A stretch of 64,000 bases of DNA, taken from assembly GCF_012295615.1 (NCBI RefSeq), contig NZ_CP051183.1, forward strand, positions 1,763,001-1,827,000, written 5' to 3'. Every line of letters starts with the position of its first letter. Position 1 is the stretch's first letter. Positions 26,802-36,875 of this stretch are shown here, piece after piece. The translations under genes and the position numbers were made by a program. Below the pieces are notes generated by a model. The model was not told the origin of the DNA. It saw only the letters and a program-made list of their open reading frames with translations, and made no database searches. The stretch comes from Bermanella marisrubri (GTDB lineage Bacteria; Pseudomonadota; Gammaproteobacteria; Pseudomonadales; Oceanobacteraceae).

Positions 26802-28445
26802 ATGGAACGCGAAGCGATGGAATATGATGTCGTCATTATTGGCGGCGGCCCATCAGGTCTTTCAACTGCCATTCGCCTAAAGCAATTAGCCGAAGAAAAA
26901 GGCCAAGAGTTAAGCGTATGTCTAGTAGAGAAAGGTTCCGAGGTTGGAGCGCACATTCTTTCTGGTGCCGTCATTGAAGATCGCGCACTTAAAGAGTTGT
27001 TCCCGAACTACAAAGAGTTGGGCGCCCCTCTTAACACCCCAGTAACCAAAGACGAAGTTTACTTCCTAACTGGCGAAGAAAAGAGCTTCAAAACTCCAAA
27101 CTGGATGATTCCAAAGCCAATGCATAACGATGGCAACTTTGTTGTGAGTCTAGGTAACGTATGTCGCTGGTTAGGCGAGCAAGCAGAAAACCTCGGTGTT
27201 GAGATCTATCCTGGCTTCTCTGCCGCTGAGTACATCGTCGAAGACGGCGCGGTAAAAGGCATTGTGACTGGTGACATGGGTGTAAGCGCCGAAGGTGAAC
27301 AAACTGACATGTACATGCCTGGCATGGAGCTTCGGGGTAAGTACACCATCTTCGCTGAAGGCTGTCGTGGCCATTTAGGCAAGCAGCTAATCAATGAATT
27401 TAAGCTTGATGAAGGTAAAGATCCTCAGCACTACGGTATCGGCATCAAAGAGCTTTGGGACATTGACCCATCTAAGCACAAAGAAGGCCTTGTATTGCAT
27501 GGTGCTGGCTGGCCTCTTAGCGAGTCTGGTTCAACTGGCGGCTTCTTCCTATACCACGCGGAAAACAACCAAGTGGTCGTTGGTTTGATTACTGACCTTT
27601 CATACGAGAATCCTCACGTTAGCCCGTTTGATGAATTCCAGCGTATGAAGCACCACCCAGTCATCAAGCAGTACCTAGAAGGCGGTAAGCGCGTTTCTTA
27701 TGGTGCTCGCGCGATCGCAAAAGGTGGTTTGAACTGCCTACCTAAAATGACCTTCCCTGGTGGTCTAGTTGTAGGTTGCGATGCCGGTACCTTGAACTTC
27801 TCCAAGATCAAGGGTACTCACACTGCAATGAAGAGCGGCATGATTGCTGCCGAACAAGTAATGGCCGCCATTGAAGCGGGTCGTGAGAACGATGAGCTTA
27901 CTGAATACACAGAAGCCTTTGAGAAATCTTGGGTATATGAAGAGCTACACCGTAGCCGTAACTTCGGTCCCGTGATGCATAAATTCGGTACTTTTGTAGG
28001 TGGCGCGATCAACTACATTGATCAAAACATCTTCCCATTGCCGATGACGTTCCATGATACAACGCCAGATCACGCGACATTGAAGCCTGCTTCTGAGTGC
28101 AAGAAGATTGATTATCCTAAGCCTGACGGGGTTATTAGTTTCGACAAACTAGGTTCCGTATTCATTGGTAACGTTAACCATGCTGAAGACCAGCCTTGTC
28201 ACTTGAAGCTGAAAGACGCAAGCGTGCCATTAGAGAAAAACCTGCCAATGTACGACGAGCCTGCGCAGCGCTACTGTCCTGCTGGTGTATATGAGGTGGT
28301 GAACAATGAAGATGGTTCTCAGCGCTTCCAGATCAACTCACAAAACTGTGTTCACTGTAAGACGTGTGACATCAAAGACCCTGCCCAAAACATTACCTGG
28401 GTAACACCAGAAGGTGCGGGTGGTCCTAACTATCCGAACATGTAA
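26802..28445 (+). CDS. etfD: Electron transfer flavoprotein-ubiquinone oxidoreductase
   Basis: This monotopic inner-membrane flavo-Fe-S enzyme moves electrons from ETF to ubiquinone. From the ATG at 26802 (GAGGAG upstream) it has 547 residues. It shows an N-terminal FAD motif (VVIIGGGPSGLSTA), GAHILSGAVIED, the quinone-region GGLNCLPKMTFPGG, and a C-terminal [4Fe-4S] cluster (RYCPAGVYEV, then NCVHCKTCDIKDP). The longer frame from 26769 lacks a ribosome binding site. Divergent from etfBA and likely co-regulated. Confidence 0.97.
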   Translation: MEREAMEYDVVIIGGGPSGLSTAIRLKQLAEEKGQELSVCLVEKGSEVGAHILSGAVIEDRALKELFPNYKELGAPLNTPVTKDEVYFLTGEEKSFKTPNWMIPKPMHNDGNFVVSLGNVCRWLGEQAENLGVEIYPGFSAAEYIVEDGAVKGIVTGDMGVSAEGEQTDMYMPGMELRGKYTIFAEGCRGHLGKQLINEFKLDEGKDPQHYGIGIKELWDIDPSKHKEGLVLHGAGWPLSESGSTGGFFLYHAENNQVVVGLITDLSYENPHVSPFDEFQRMKHHPVIKQYLEGGKRVSYGARAIAKGGLNCLPKMTFPGGLVVGCDAGTLNFSKIKGTHTAMKSGMIAAEQVMAAIEAGRENDELTEYTEAFEKSWVYEELHRSRNFGPVMHKFGTFVGGAINYIDQNIFPLPMTFHDTTPDHATLKPASECKKIDYPKPDGVISFDKLGSVFIGNVNHAEDQPCHLKLKDASVPLEKNLPMYDEPAQRYCPAGVYEVVNNEDGSQRFQINSQNCVHCKTCDIKDPAQNITWVTPEGAGGPNYPNM

Positions 28446-28470
28446 GAATCTCTTACATCGCATGGATACT

Positions 28471-28498
28471 AAAAAGGAGCCGAAAGGCTCCTTTTTTA
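28471..28498 (+). terminator. Terminator after etfD
   Basis: Arms AAAAAGGAGCC and GGCTCCTTTTT with GAAA tetraloop and T-run. Confidence 0.9.
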
Positions 28499-28583
28499 TT
28501 CGCATGAGTGTTTTGCTTTAAAGTGACTGTCTCAGGTGATCGTTTTTATATAAAACCCACAACTTTAATAACTGTTTAATATT

Positions 28584-28599
28584 TGTTCCCCGTGGAACA
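28584..28599. other. parS-like 16-base site
   Basis: TGTTCCCCGTGGAACA differs by one base from the chromosomal ParB site TGTTCCACGTGGAACA reported for Pseudomonas. Its outer six bases on each side are perfectly inverted. No parAB, gyrB or dnaA is in the window. Confidence 0.35.
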
Positions 28600-28634
28600 T
28601 ATTTTGATCAGCCCTCCACCTTACCGCACAAAAG

Positions 28635-29153
28635 CTACCCAATACAATAGTGTAAATCACTGCTTTTTACATAAAATACGCCATCTTTCTCTTTAGCTTT
28701 ACTGGCTAGCTCATAAAATGCATTGCGATTGAAGCGTGCAGTCAGATTATCGCGAACCTGCACATGGGGAATGCCTTCATGATCTAACTCAATGGCATGG
28801 TCACCATCAACAGTGAAAGCATCGCCTACATTGGTCACGCAATGGATTTTATTGCCTTCGAACTGAACCATGATGACCACAAAAGGATGGGCTTCGACTT
28901 GAATTCGCCACTTTTCTACCGGTGTAACCAAAAAGTATTCACTACCCTCCTTTTTTAAAATGGTACTAAATAAACGAACCAGCTTCTCTCTGGTGAATTG
29001 CGTGCCTTCGTGCCACCAAGTGCCATCAGCTTTGATTTGAATGTCTATATCACCGCTAAGCTCCGGATTCCATTGCTCTATCGGCGGACGCTTGATCTCG
29101 TCAATATCATCAAAGCGCCCTAGCTGCTTTGATAAGGTTTCTAAAAGCGACAT
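28635..29153 (-). CDS. DUF1285 domain protein
   Basis: A 172-residue soluble protein with the DUF1285 pattern: PPIEQWNPELSGDIDIQIKADGTWWHEGTQF, REKLVRLFSTILKKEG, YFLVTPVEKWRIQVE and RDNLTARFNRNAFYELA. The family is structurally known, but no biochemical function is established. Its ATG directly abuts the stop of the radical SAM gene, so they form a two-gene operon. Confidence 0.88.
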   Translation of the reverse strand: MSLLETLSKQLGRFDDIDEIKRPPIEQWNPELSGDIDIQIKADGTWWHEGTQFTREKLVRLFSTILKKEGSEYFLVTPVEKWRIQVEAHPFVVIMVQFEGNKIHCVTNVGDAFTVDGDHAIELDHEGIPHVQVRDNLTARFNRNAFYELASKAKEKDGVFYVKSSDLHYCIG

Positions 29154-30038
29154 TTATAGGCCTCTCTGCCATTCTTGGCGCAATCTCACTTTTTCGGGCT
29201 GAGTCAGTGCCATTTGAATTTGATCCAGCATTTGCTGCTTATCTTTACCGAGGGTGCCTTTCAAGGGTAGATAATTACTCGCATGATCACTTCTAAATAC
29301 GGTGTTTTCGAGTTCTAGGTTTTCAATGAAATATTTTAGCTCTAAGAACAGACTATGCTGGTCCATGAGCTCCCAATCGCCATCAAAACCTTGCTTTAGT
29401 CGATCTTCACCCAAAGGGAAGCTAACAACTAAAGTTGAAAGAAAGTGAGGTTGGGTTTCATTCATTAATCGCGCACTATTAAGAGCATGCTGCTCACTTA
29501 GTTTTGGTCCGCCCAGACCGTTCAAGATCATGACCGATGAGCGCAATCCCGCAGCGTGAATTTTCTGCAAAGCATCTTTTTGGGTTTCGTAGGTTTCTCC
29601 CTTATTCACCTTCTCCAGCACTGTATCATCGCCAGACTCACAACCAACGTAAAGCATATCCAGACCCAGGGCCTGAAGCTCTTTGAGATCATCTACGGAT
29701 TTCTTTTTCAGGTTTCTTGGCAAGCAATAGCTAGATACGCGCTTCACCCATGGCATGTGCTGCTTGATGCTCTGCAAAATAGCCTTTAGGCGACGCATGG
29801 GTAAAACCATGGCATCGCCATCCGCTAAGAACACTTTCTCAAAAGGTTGAATCATCTTACTTGCGTTGATGATATCTTGCTCAACCTCTTCTTCTTTTCG
29901 TGCTTTAAACTTTTTCTGCTCTTGTGTGTACATCTCGCAAAACGTGCAGTTGTTCCACGAGCAGCCGTTGGTAACCTGTAAAATCAGGGAATAAGCTTCA
30001 CTGGGTGGACGAAAAACGGGTTCGATATACGACAACAT
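29154..30038 (-). CDS. Radical SAM protein
   Basis: This 294-residue enzyme should hold a [4Fe-4S] cluster and cleave S-adenosylmethionine. The cluster motif is CSWNNCTFC (C-x4-C-x2-C), a spacing seen in a family of uncharacterised radical SAM proteins with NGCS-N-C-FC. Other core elements are FLADGDAMVLPMRRL, MLYVGCESGDDTVLEKVNKGET and VMILNGLGG. The substrate is unknown; automatic tools often mislabel such proteins as coproporphyrinogen oxidases. First gene of the pair with DUF1285. Confidence 0.88.
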   Translation of the reverse strand: MLSYIEPVFRPPSEAYSLILQVTNGCSWNNCTFCEMYTQEQKKFKARKEEEVEQDIINASKMIQPFEKVFLADGDAMVLPMRRLKAILQSIKQHMPWVKRVSSYCLPRNLKKKSVDDLKELQALGLDMLYVGCESGDDTVLEKVNKGETYETQKDALQKIHAAGLRSSVMILNGLGGPKLSEQHALNSARLMNETQPHFLSTLVVSFPLGEDRLKQGFDGDWELMDQHSLFLELKYFIENLELENTVFRSDHASNYLPLKGTLGKDKQQMLDQIQMALTQPEKVRLRQEWQRGL

Positions 30039-30177
30039 AGATCAATAACTCTTCAATATTTGGCTTTATTTTCCCATATATCAATACATGCCAGCAATGT
30101 AAGTATGAATTGGCTATTTATGGGATGTGACTCGCTTTCGCTAGTGTTAAAATGCGCGCCATTATTTGGAGAGGTTT

Positions 30178-32874
30178 ATGCCACAGTACATTGAAGGTCA
30201 GCGCTACGTAAGCCTTGCCGAGCCAGAGCTCGGCTTAGGTGTCGTCACCGGTTATGAAAACCGACAGATCACAATTGAGTTTCCCTTGAGTGAAACCACT
30301 CGATTATATTCAGCTAATACCACTCCTTTATTGAGATGTCGGTTTGAGCCAGGCGATACAGTAAAAACCCGTACTGGGGAGTTTATTTGCGTCTCCAGTT
30401 CTGAAGAAGTCGATGGCTTGATTGAATATCACTACGATGGCAATCATAGTATTAGCGAAATAATGATTGCTGATGACCAAGGTAAAGTCTCCCCGCTCGA
30501 CCGCCTGAAATCTGGTCAGCTGGGTAGTTATAAATGGCAAAACCTTTATCAAAAGCTAGACCGATCTATGATTGAACATCAAGGTCGCGGAAGCTATGGC
30601 TTTGTAGGACCGAAGATCAATCTTGTACCCCATCAGTTTGATGTGGCACAACAGGTTTTGTCGATGCCTCTTCCTCGTGCATTGTTGGCTGACGAGGTAG
30701 GTCTAGGTAAAACCATTGAAGCTGGGCTAGTTATTCATCAACTGATGGTATCCGGTCGCGCTCAGCGCATCTTAATTTGCGTACCAGCGTCTCTCGTCAA
30801 TCAGTGGCTTGTAGAAATGCGCCGTAAGTTCAATTTGAACTGTACACTGATTGATGATGAATTCTGTCAAAACCAAGAGGGTTCAAACCCTTTCAATCAA
30901 GTCCAAGTAGCCCTTTGTAATTTTGACTGGCTAACCCACAGTCAGTACATGGAACAAGCGTTAAGCACACAATGGGATATGATGGTGATCGACGAAAGTC
31001 ATCGCCTGCAATGGCAATCCGAGGCGTACCGCAGTGCACTGGCATTATCGAAAGTCAGCTCTGGTGCTTTATTATTAACAGCAACGCCTGAGCAGCTTGG
31101 CGTTGAAAGTCACTTCGCGCGCTTGCACCTGCTAGATCCTCTGCGTTTCCCAGATTTAGAGCAATTTCTTAACGAAGAAAAGCAGTATGCCCTCGTCAGC
31201 GAATTGGTTGATCGTATTGAAATGGAAGGCCTGGCTGCTTGTCTTGCAGACATAGAAGCATTGGATGACCAACGTCTTAGCGAGCTCGCCAACGACTATG
31301 TCGAAAACGGAAAAGATGAGCAGCAATTCGTAGACTGGATGTCGGATCGATATGGCACTGGCCGTATGGTTTACCGAAATACTCGCCGTTCCATCGCTGG
31401 CTTTCCTCAGCGCCATATAGAGTTTCATCACTTAAAAGATCAGTCCCATGAAGAATGGTTGAAGGAATGGCTCGAATCCCTTGGTGATGAAAAAGTCCTA
31501 ATTATATGTAAGCAGGCAGAGCAAGCGCGTGATTTAAGTGAATTCATTAATACGCATACATTAATCGAATCGGGCGCATTCCATGAAGGCTACAGCTTAA
31601 TTGAACGCGATCAAATTGCTGCACAGTTTGTTGAGCCCGATGGCCTGCAGATTTTGGTTTCCAGTGAAATCGGCGGTGAAGGTCGTAACTTCCAACACGC
31701 AAAATACTTGGTGCTATATGATTTACCCAGCCACCCTGACTTGGTAGATCAGCGCATAGGTCGTTTGGATCGAATCGGTCAAGGCAGTGATATATATGTG
31801 CATATTCCTTTGCAGTCTCGTTCAGAGCAATCTCGCTTAGCGGCACTTTATCACCATGGCTTAGATCTTTTTAATCAACCAAACCCTGCTGCAGCGCCGA
31901 TTTATGAAGCTTATTCCTATGAAATAGAAGATATGCTGGAAACCGGTGAAAATGCCGAAGCGGTTATTATGCAGTGCCAGCAAGCATGTTTTCAGCTGCT
32001 AGACGAAATAGAACAAGGTCGCGATAAACTGTTAGAGCAGCATTCTTTTTCGAAGGATCGTGTATCTCCACTGCTCGATTCAATTAAAGAACTGGATGAA
32101 GAGCAAGATACGCTGCGCCATGCGTTGTTCGATATTTTCGATCATAGTCACATTGACATCGAAACAGCTGGGGCCGGCAATTTTGTTGTTCGTCCTGGTG
32201 AAAATTGCCCATTCTCTTTTATGAATGACATTCAAGAAGAAGCCGCGACCATTACATTTGATCGAAACAAGGCAGCTTTGCGTGAGGATCTTGAATTTAT
32301 TTCTTGGGACCACCCTTGGATGCGCGGCATGCTTGACGATCTAGAGGCTGCAGGTAATGCATATACAGCATGCGCGCTATTTGAAGATGACAAACTTGCC
32401 AACGGTACAGCTGTTGTTGAATGCTATTTCGACTTCAAAGCCAATGGTCCAGGTCGCTTAGAATTAAATCGCTACCTAGCACCTCAAAGTCGTCGTTACT
32501 TTATTACAGAAGACTTAAAAAATGCCACTAGCCATTTAAGCGAAGAAGATATGACTGAACGCTTTAAACCCATCAGTAAAGAAATGGCGCGCGAAGCCAT
32601 CGAGCTTAAGTGGGGATCCATCCAAAATGCTGCGATGTTGGCAGAGAAACTTGCGATTCATACAACACAAAATAGTATTGGCGAGGCGGTAGAAAAACTT
32701 CTGGATCAAAGCAAATCAGAATTAGCACGTTATAAGTCTTTGGAGATGATGCCAGGTGCATACCAAGCCGAAATTGATGCTTTAACAACTCGAACGAAAG
32801 AAGCTATTGGCTTGTTGCAAAATGCCAAGCCTCAATTGAAATCCATAACGGTTTGGATAAATTATAGAGATTAG
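30178..32874 (+). CDS. rapA: RNA polymerase-associated ATPase RapA
   Basis: This SWI2/SNF2-type ATPase binds core RNA polymerase and promotes its recycling after transcription. The 898 residues (ATG at 30178, GGAGAGG upstream) show N-terminal Tudor-like KOW folds (residues 1-110), Walker A DEVGLGKTIEAG (about 172-183), the DESH box, GGEGRNFQHAKYLVLYDLP, and helicase motif VI QRIGRLDRIGQ. It is shorter than the E. coli protein (968). Monocistronic. Confidence 0.96.
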   Translation: MPQYIEGQRYVSLAEPELGLGVVTGYENRQITIEFPLSETTRLYSANTTPLLRCRFEPGDTVKTRTGEFICVSSSEEVDGLIEYHYDGNHSISEIMIADDQGKVSPLDRLKSGQLGSYKWQNLYQKLDRSMIEHQGRGSYGFVGPKINLVPHQFDVAQQVLSMPLPRALLADEVGLGKTIEAGLVIHQLMVSGRAQRILICVPASLVNQWLVEMRRKFNLNCTLIDDEFCQNQEGSNPFNQVQVALCNFDWLTHSQYMEQALSTQWDMMVIDESHRLQWQSEAYRSALALSKVSSGALLLTATPEQLGVESHFARLHLLDPLRFPDLEQFLNEEKQYALVSELVDRIEMEGLAACLADIEALDDQRLSELANDYVENGKDEQQFVDWMSDRYGTGRMVYRNTRRSIAGFPQRHIEFHHLKDQSHEEWLKEWLESLGDEKVLIICKQAEQARDLSEFINTHTLIESGAFHEGYSLIERDQIAAQFVEPDGLQILVSSEIGGEGRNFQHAKYLVLYDLPSHPDLVDQRIGRLDRIGQGSDIYVHIPLQSRSEQSRLAALYHHGLDLFNQPNPAAAPIYEAYSYEIEDMLETGENAEAVIMQCQQACFQLLDEIEQGRDKLLEQHSFSKDRVSPLLDSIKELDEEQDTLRHALFDIFDHSHIDIETAGAGNFVVRPGENCPFSFMNDIQEEAATITFDRNKAALREDLEFISWDHPWMRGMLDDLEAAGNAYTACALFEDDKLANGTAVVECYFDFKANGPGRLELNRYLAPQSRRYFITEDLKNATSHLSEEDMTERFKPISKEMAREAIELKWGSIQNAAMLAEKLAIHTTQNSIGEAVEKLLDQSKSELARYKSLEMMPGAYQAEIDALTTRTKEAIGLLQNAKPQLKSITVWINYRD

Positions 32875-32900
32875 TCTAACTTTTTAGATTTTTAAAAACC

Positions 32901-32927
32901 AAAAAGCCCGCGTATAGCGGGCTTTTT
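32901..32927. terminator. Terminator between rapA and rraA
   Basis: Arms AAAAAGCCCGC and GCGGGCTTTTT with a GTATA loop; works for both convergent genes. Confidence 0.9.
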
Positions 32928-32953
32928 ATTTAGCGTTTAAAATATAAAAGATC

Positions 32954-33442
32954 TTATGCTGGCATTTCTAGCTTTTTATCTGAAACAATAATGCCGTTGT
33001 TGTCTGCGTAAATGAATTGACCTGGCTTAATGTGAACGCCTGCGAATTTTACAGGAATGTTCATTTCGCCAATGCCCTTCTTCTCTGTTTTACGCGGGTT
33101 TGTCGCAAGCGCCTGAACTCCGAGATTGGTTTCCATGATGACATCAACATCACGGATACAACCATTAATGATAATACCTTCCCAACCATTCTTAGCTGCT
33201 TTTTCGGCCAGCATGTCACCCAGCATAGCATTGCGCAAAGAGCCACCGCCGTCGACTACCATGACTTTACCTTGGCCTGGCTTATCAACATTCTCCTTTA
33301 CCAGCGAGTTGTCTTCGTGACATTTAATGGTGACAACTTCGCCCCCAAAGGATTCTCTGCCACCATAGTTATTGAACATTGGCTCAAGAACTTCAACTTC
33401 TGGATACTCATCGCATAAATCCGGTGTTACGTAATTAGTCAT
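32954..33442 (-). CDS. rraA: Ribonuclease E activity regulator RraA
   Basis: This 162-residue trimeric protein binds RNase E and inhibits mRNA decay; distant homologues are aldolases. Visible motifs are [45 protein letters not shown] and [14 protein letters not shown]. The family is annotated as RraA only by orthology; Pseudomonas-type copies also show aldolase activity in vitro. Last gene of the ppsA-hydrolase-rraA group. Confidence 0.93.
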   Translation of the reverse strand: MTNYVTPDLCDEYPEVEVLEPMFNNYGGRESFGGEVVTIKCHEDNSLVKENVDKPGQGKVMVVDGGGSLRNAMLGDMLAEKAAKNGWEGIIINGCIRDVDVIMETNLGVQALATNPRKTEKKGIGEMNIPVKFAGVHIKPGQFIYADNNGIIVSDKKLEMPA

Positions 33443-33479
33443 TATCTAGCTCCTTATGAATTCAGAGAAATGTGTTTAA

Positions 33480-34427
33480 TTAGACTTCTTTGAGCCAATG
33501 AATAATCCTTGGCCATAATTCTGTTTGCGCTTTGCTACTCGCAATTAAGTCTCTGTGCGAATATTCGGTGTCAAAGCCACTTGCCTTGCCTGCTACAATA
33601 AAGTCCTTTTTTACTGATTGCTCAACCCAATTAATAAGCTTTCGGCAATGCTTCGGAGGATCGCTACGATCACGACTGGCAGCAACGCTTAATATTGGCA
33701 GGCGTGTCGCCTTCCAGGATTTTTTTAATGCTTGTTTTTTGCTGTCACGCCAACCAAGCCATAAGCTAGACCAGCGAATAAATTCTTTAGCAACACCTTT
33801 TGGTTCAGCCTCTGGTCCCAATGCTGGAGCAAAATGTTGATGTTTTATAGTAGCGATAATTTTAGCTGTGATTCTCAAAAACGGAACTCGTAAAGCAAAT
33901 GGGTATCGAGTCACCTGGCTACCCAGCAGAACGAGCGCTTTTATTTTGCTTTCATCTAAATATTTGCCGGCCACGGCGGTGGCGATCAGAACTCCGCCCC
34001 AAGAGTGACCAGTCCAAATGCTTGGCTGCCCTGTTTTCTCGTAAACAAATGCTTGTATGGCGGGCAAGTCGAATTGCGCATATGCCTCAAGAGAATTGTT
34101 TTGATACTGCTGATTGACGGGGCTGTCACCATGTCCTCGGAGATCTACCATCCAAGGATCAAAACCATTATCCAAAAGCGTTTTTGCCACACCTTGTTCT
34201 TCAGGCTGCATCCAGCAACTGCGATTGCTAAATGCACCGTGAAATAAAATAACGGGCATGCCACGGGCGCCTTCCGAATTGTAATATCCTAACCGGGTGA
34301 CCGCAATTTGGACGGTCTGATCCGGGCTATTGTTAGGCTTTAATAAGTAGGTATCTTCAATATAAGTGTCGTCTAATACGTCAGCCTTCATTAAAGATAC
34401 TGGAAACAGATCGCTACTGCTTTTCAT
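33480..34427 (-). CDS. Alpha/beta hydrolase
   Basis: A 315-residue hydrolase with oxyanion region ILFHGAFSNRSCW, DLRGHGDS, the nucleophile elbow GHSWGG and a C-terminal His (YSHRDL). No signal peptide. Substrate unknown. It sits nine bases after ppsA and before rraA, the same order as in Pseudomonas aeruginosa, so co-transcription is likely. Confidence 0.88.
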   Translation of the reverse strand: MKSSSDLFPVSLMKADVLDDTYIEDTYLLKPNNSPDQTVQIAVTRLGYYNSEGARGMPVILFHGAFSNRSCWMQPEEQGVAKTLLDNGFDPWMVDLRGHGDSPVNQQYQNNSLEAYAQFDLPAIQAFVYEKTGQPSIWTGHSWGGVLIATAVAGKYLDESKIKALVLLGSQVTRYPFALRVPFLRITAKIIATIKHQHFAPALGPEAEPKGVAKEFIRWSSLWLGWRDSKKQALKKSWKATRLPILSVAASRDRSDPPKHCRKLINWVEQSVKKDFIVAGKASGFDTEYSHRDLIASSKAQTELWPRIIHWLKEV

Positions 34428-34436
34428 TGCTGATCT

Positions 34437-36791
34437 CTATTGCGGTTTTTCGGCTAGGTAGAACCAAGTATCAAGCACACTATCGGGATTCAAAGAGACG
34501 CTATCGATACCCTGCTCCATCAGCCATCGTGCTAAATCCGGGTGGTCGCTCGGTCCTTGACCACAAATACCAATGTATTTGTTTTGCCTTTTACAGGCCG
34601 TAATTGCCATTTCCAAGAGTTTACGAATGGCTTCGTTCCGCTCATCAAATAGATGCGCTATAACCCCTGAGTCACGGTCTAACCCTAGAGTCAATTGAGT
34701 TAAATCGTTAGAGCCAATACTGTAGCCATCAAAGTACTCTAGGAACTCATCGGCAAGAAGAGCGTTTGCCGGTAGTTCACACATCATTATGATACGTAAT
34801 CCGTTTTCGCCGCGCTTTAGTCCATTCTCTGCAAGTAAATCTACTACTTGCTTTGCTTCGCCGACTGTACGAACAAATGGCACCATTACCTCTACATTGG
34901 TAAAGCCCATTTCATTGCGTACTTTTTTCAGTGCGCGGCATTCTAACTCAAAGCAGTCACGGAAAGTCTTACTGATATATCGTGAAGCACCGCGGAAACC
35001 CAACATTGGATTCTCCTCTTCCGGCTCGTATAGGCGACCACCAATGAGGTTTGCATACTCGTTGGACTTAAAGTCGGATAAACGCACAATTACTTTCTTA
35101 TCTTTAAACGCAGCCGCAAGTGTACTGATGCCTTCTACTAATTTCTCAACGTAGAAGTCGACAGGGTCATCGTAACCAGCCATGCGACGCTGTACGGTAA
35201 GTTTTATCTCTTCGGGCAAGCTATCAAAATTGAGAAGCGCTTTAGGGTGCACGCCAATCATGCGGTTGATAATAAACTCCAATCGTGCCAGTCCGACACC
35301 TGCGCCTGGCAGTGACTGGAAAGCAAACGCTCGATCAGGGTTGCCAACATTCATCATTAACTTAAACGGTAGTTCAGGCATACTCCCAACAGAATTCGTT
35401 TTGTGTTCAAAGTTTAGGCTACCTTCGTAGACAAACCCTGTATCACCTTCAGCGCAGGATACTGTAACTTCCTGGCCGTGTTGAAGTATGTCGGTGGCAT
35501 CGCCACAACCAACAACAGCGGGAATACCAAGCTCTCGAGCAATGATCGCAGCATGACATGTACGACCACCTCGATTGGTTACGATGGCGCTGGCTTTCTT
35601 CATGACAGGCTCCCAATCAGGATCGGTCATGTCAGCTACTAAAATGTCGCCTTCGTTGATGGTTTCCATTTGGTCGATCTGCTTCAACACTTTAACAGGA
35701 CCGCTGCCGATTTTGTGTCCAACTGAGCGGCCTTCACACAGAACATTGCCAGTCTCTTTTAGGATATAACGCTCCATGACGTTTTTATCGCTGCGGCTTT
35801 TTACTGTCTCTGGACGAGCTTGCACGATATAAATCTTGCCATCATCACCATCTTTGGCCCATTCAATATCCATTGGGCGCTGATAATGCTTTTCGATTAG
35901 CAGTGCTTGATTGGCAAGGTCATAAATGTCGCTATCGGTAATACTGAATTTGAAGCGCTCTTCGCGATCAACTCGAACCGTTTCAACCGGCTCATTTTCG
36001 CCGTAAATCATCTTTATGGCTTTCGCGCCAAGGCTACGTCGTAAAATGGCAGGTCGATCTTCCTTTAGGGATTGTTTGTGTACATAGAACTCATCTGGGT
36101 TAACCGCGCCTTGAACCACGGTCTCACCTAAGCCATAAGCACTGGTGATAAATACAACATCATCAAATCCGGATTCTGTATCTAGAGTAAACATGACACC
36201 AGCAGAGCCAATGTCACTGCGTACCATCTTTTGGATGCCCACAGACAAGGCTATTTGTTGTCCGTGGTAGCCCTGGTGTATGCGGTAGCTAATGGCGCGA
36301 TCGTTATATAGCGAGGCATAAATTTCTTTTACAGACGCTAATACGGCATCAATGCCAGAAATGTTAAGATGTGTCTCTTGCTGACCAGCAAATGATGCAT
36401 CCGGTAAGTCTTCTGCTGTGGCTGATGACCGTACCGCCACGGAAATGTCGTTGCCATCGCCAAGCTTTTCATAGCATTCGCGAATACCTTGCTCTAGTTT
36501 TTCAGGAAATTTAGCGCCAGTGATGGCACTTCTAATGGCACTACCTACTTCAGCCAGATTGCTAAGATGAGCAGAATCCAGTTTTTCCAACTGGTCATCT
36601 ATTAATTTTGGTAAGCCGTTGTAAGCCAAAAATTCATTAAATGCGTCTGCAGTGGTTGCAAAGCCATTTGGAACCGTGACGCCAAGTTTCGTTAGATGCG
36701 AGATCATCTCGCCAAGAGAGGCATTTTTTCCGCCTACTTTATCAACGTCACCCAAACCGAGCTGATCCAACCAGATAACGTGCTTACTCAA
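34437..36791 (-). CDS. ppsA: Phosphoenolpyruvate synthase
   Basis: This cytosolic gluconeogenic enzyme makes PEP, AMP and phosphate from pyruvate and ATP. The 784 residues show the N-terminal ATP-grasp domain (GGKNASLGEMI, AVRSSATAEDLPDASFAGQQET), the phosphohistidine domain with GGRTCHAAIIARELGIPAVVG, and the C-terminal PEP-binding barrel (GFRGASRY, SIGSNDLTQLTLG, ICGQGPSDHPD). It is divergent from its regulator ppsR across an 84-base gap. Confidence 0.98.
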   Translation of the reverse strand: MSKHVIWLDQLGLGDVDKVGGKNASLGEMISHLTKLGVTVPNGFATTADAFNEFLAYNGLPKLIDDQLEKLDSAHLSNLAEVGSAIRSAITGAKFPEKLEQGIRECYEKLGDGNDISVAVRSSATAEDLPDASFAGQQETHLNISGIDAVLASVKEIYASLYNDRAISYRIHQGYHGQQIALSVGIQKMVRSDIGSAGVMFTLDTESGFDDVVFITSAYGLGETVVQGAVNPDEFYVHKQSLKEDRPAILRRSLGAKAIKMIYGENEPVETVRVDREERFKFSITDSDIYDLANQALLIEKHYQRPMDIEWAKDGDDGKIYIVQARPETVKSRSDKNVMERYILKETGNVLCEGRSVGHKIGSGPVKVLKQIDQMETINEGDILVADMTDPDWEPVMKKASAIVTNRGGRTCHAAIIARELGIPAVVGCGDATDILQHGQEVTVSCAEGDTGFVYEGSLNFEHKTNSVGSMPELPFKLMMNVGNPDRAFAFQSLPGAGVGLARLEFIINRMIGVHPKALLNFDSLPEEIKLTVQRRMAGYDDPVDFYVEKLVEGISTLAAAFKDKKVIVRLSDFKSNEYANLIGGRLYEPEEENPMLGFRGASRYISKTFRDCFELECRALKKVRNEMGFTNVEVMVPFVRTVGEAKQVVDLLAENGLKRGENGLRIIMMCELPANALLADEFLEYFDGYSIGSNDLTQLTLGLDRDSGVIAHLFDERNEAIRKLLEMAITACKRQNKYIGICGQGPSDHPDLARWLMEQGIDSVSLNPDSVLDTWFYLAEKPQ

Positions 36792-36875
36792 AACGAGCCT
36801 CCGTAGTCGTACCTTTAACTTTGGTGGGGTATAGTACTCTAATTCGCGCCATGAATCGAAAGGTTGTTATTAAAT

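Noticed and set aside
30878-30892. GGTTCAAACC-like tRNA T-loop
   Set aside because: It lies inside the rapA coding frame with no acceptor stem or anticodon arm around it.
33017-33418. 133-residue plus-strand frame inside rraA
   Set aside because: Antisense shadow of rraA, without ribosome binding site or homology.
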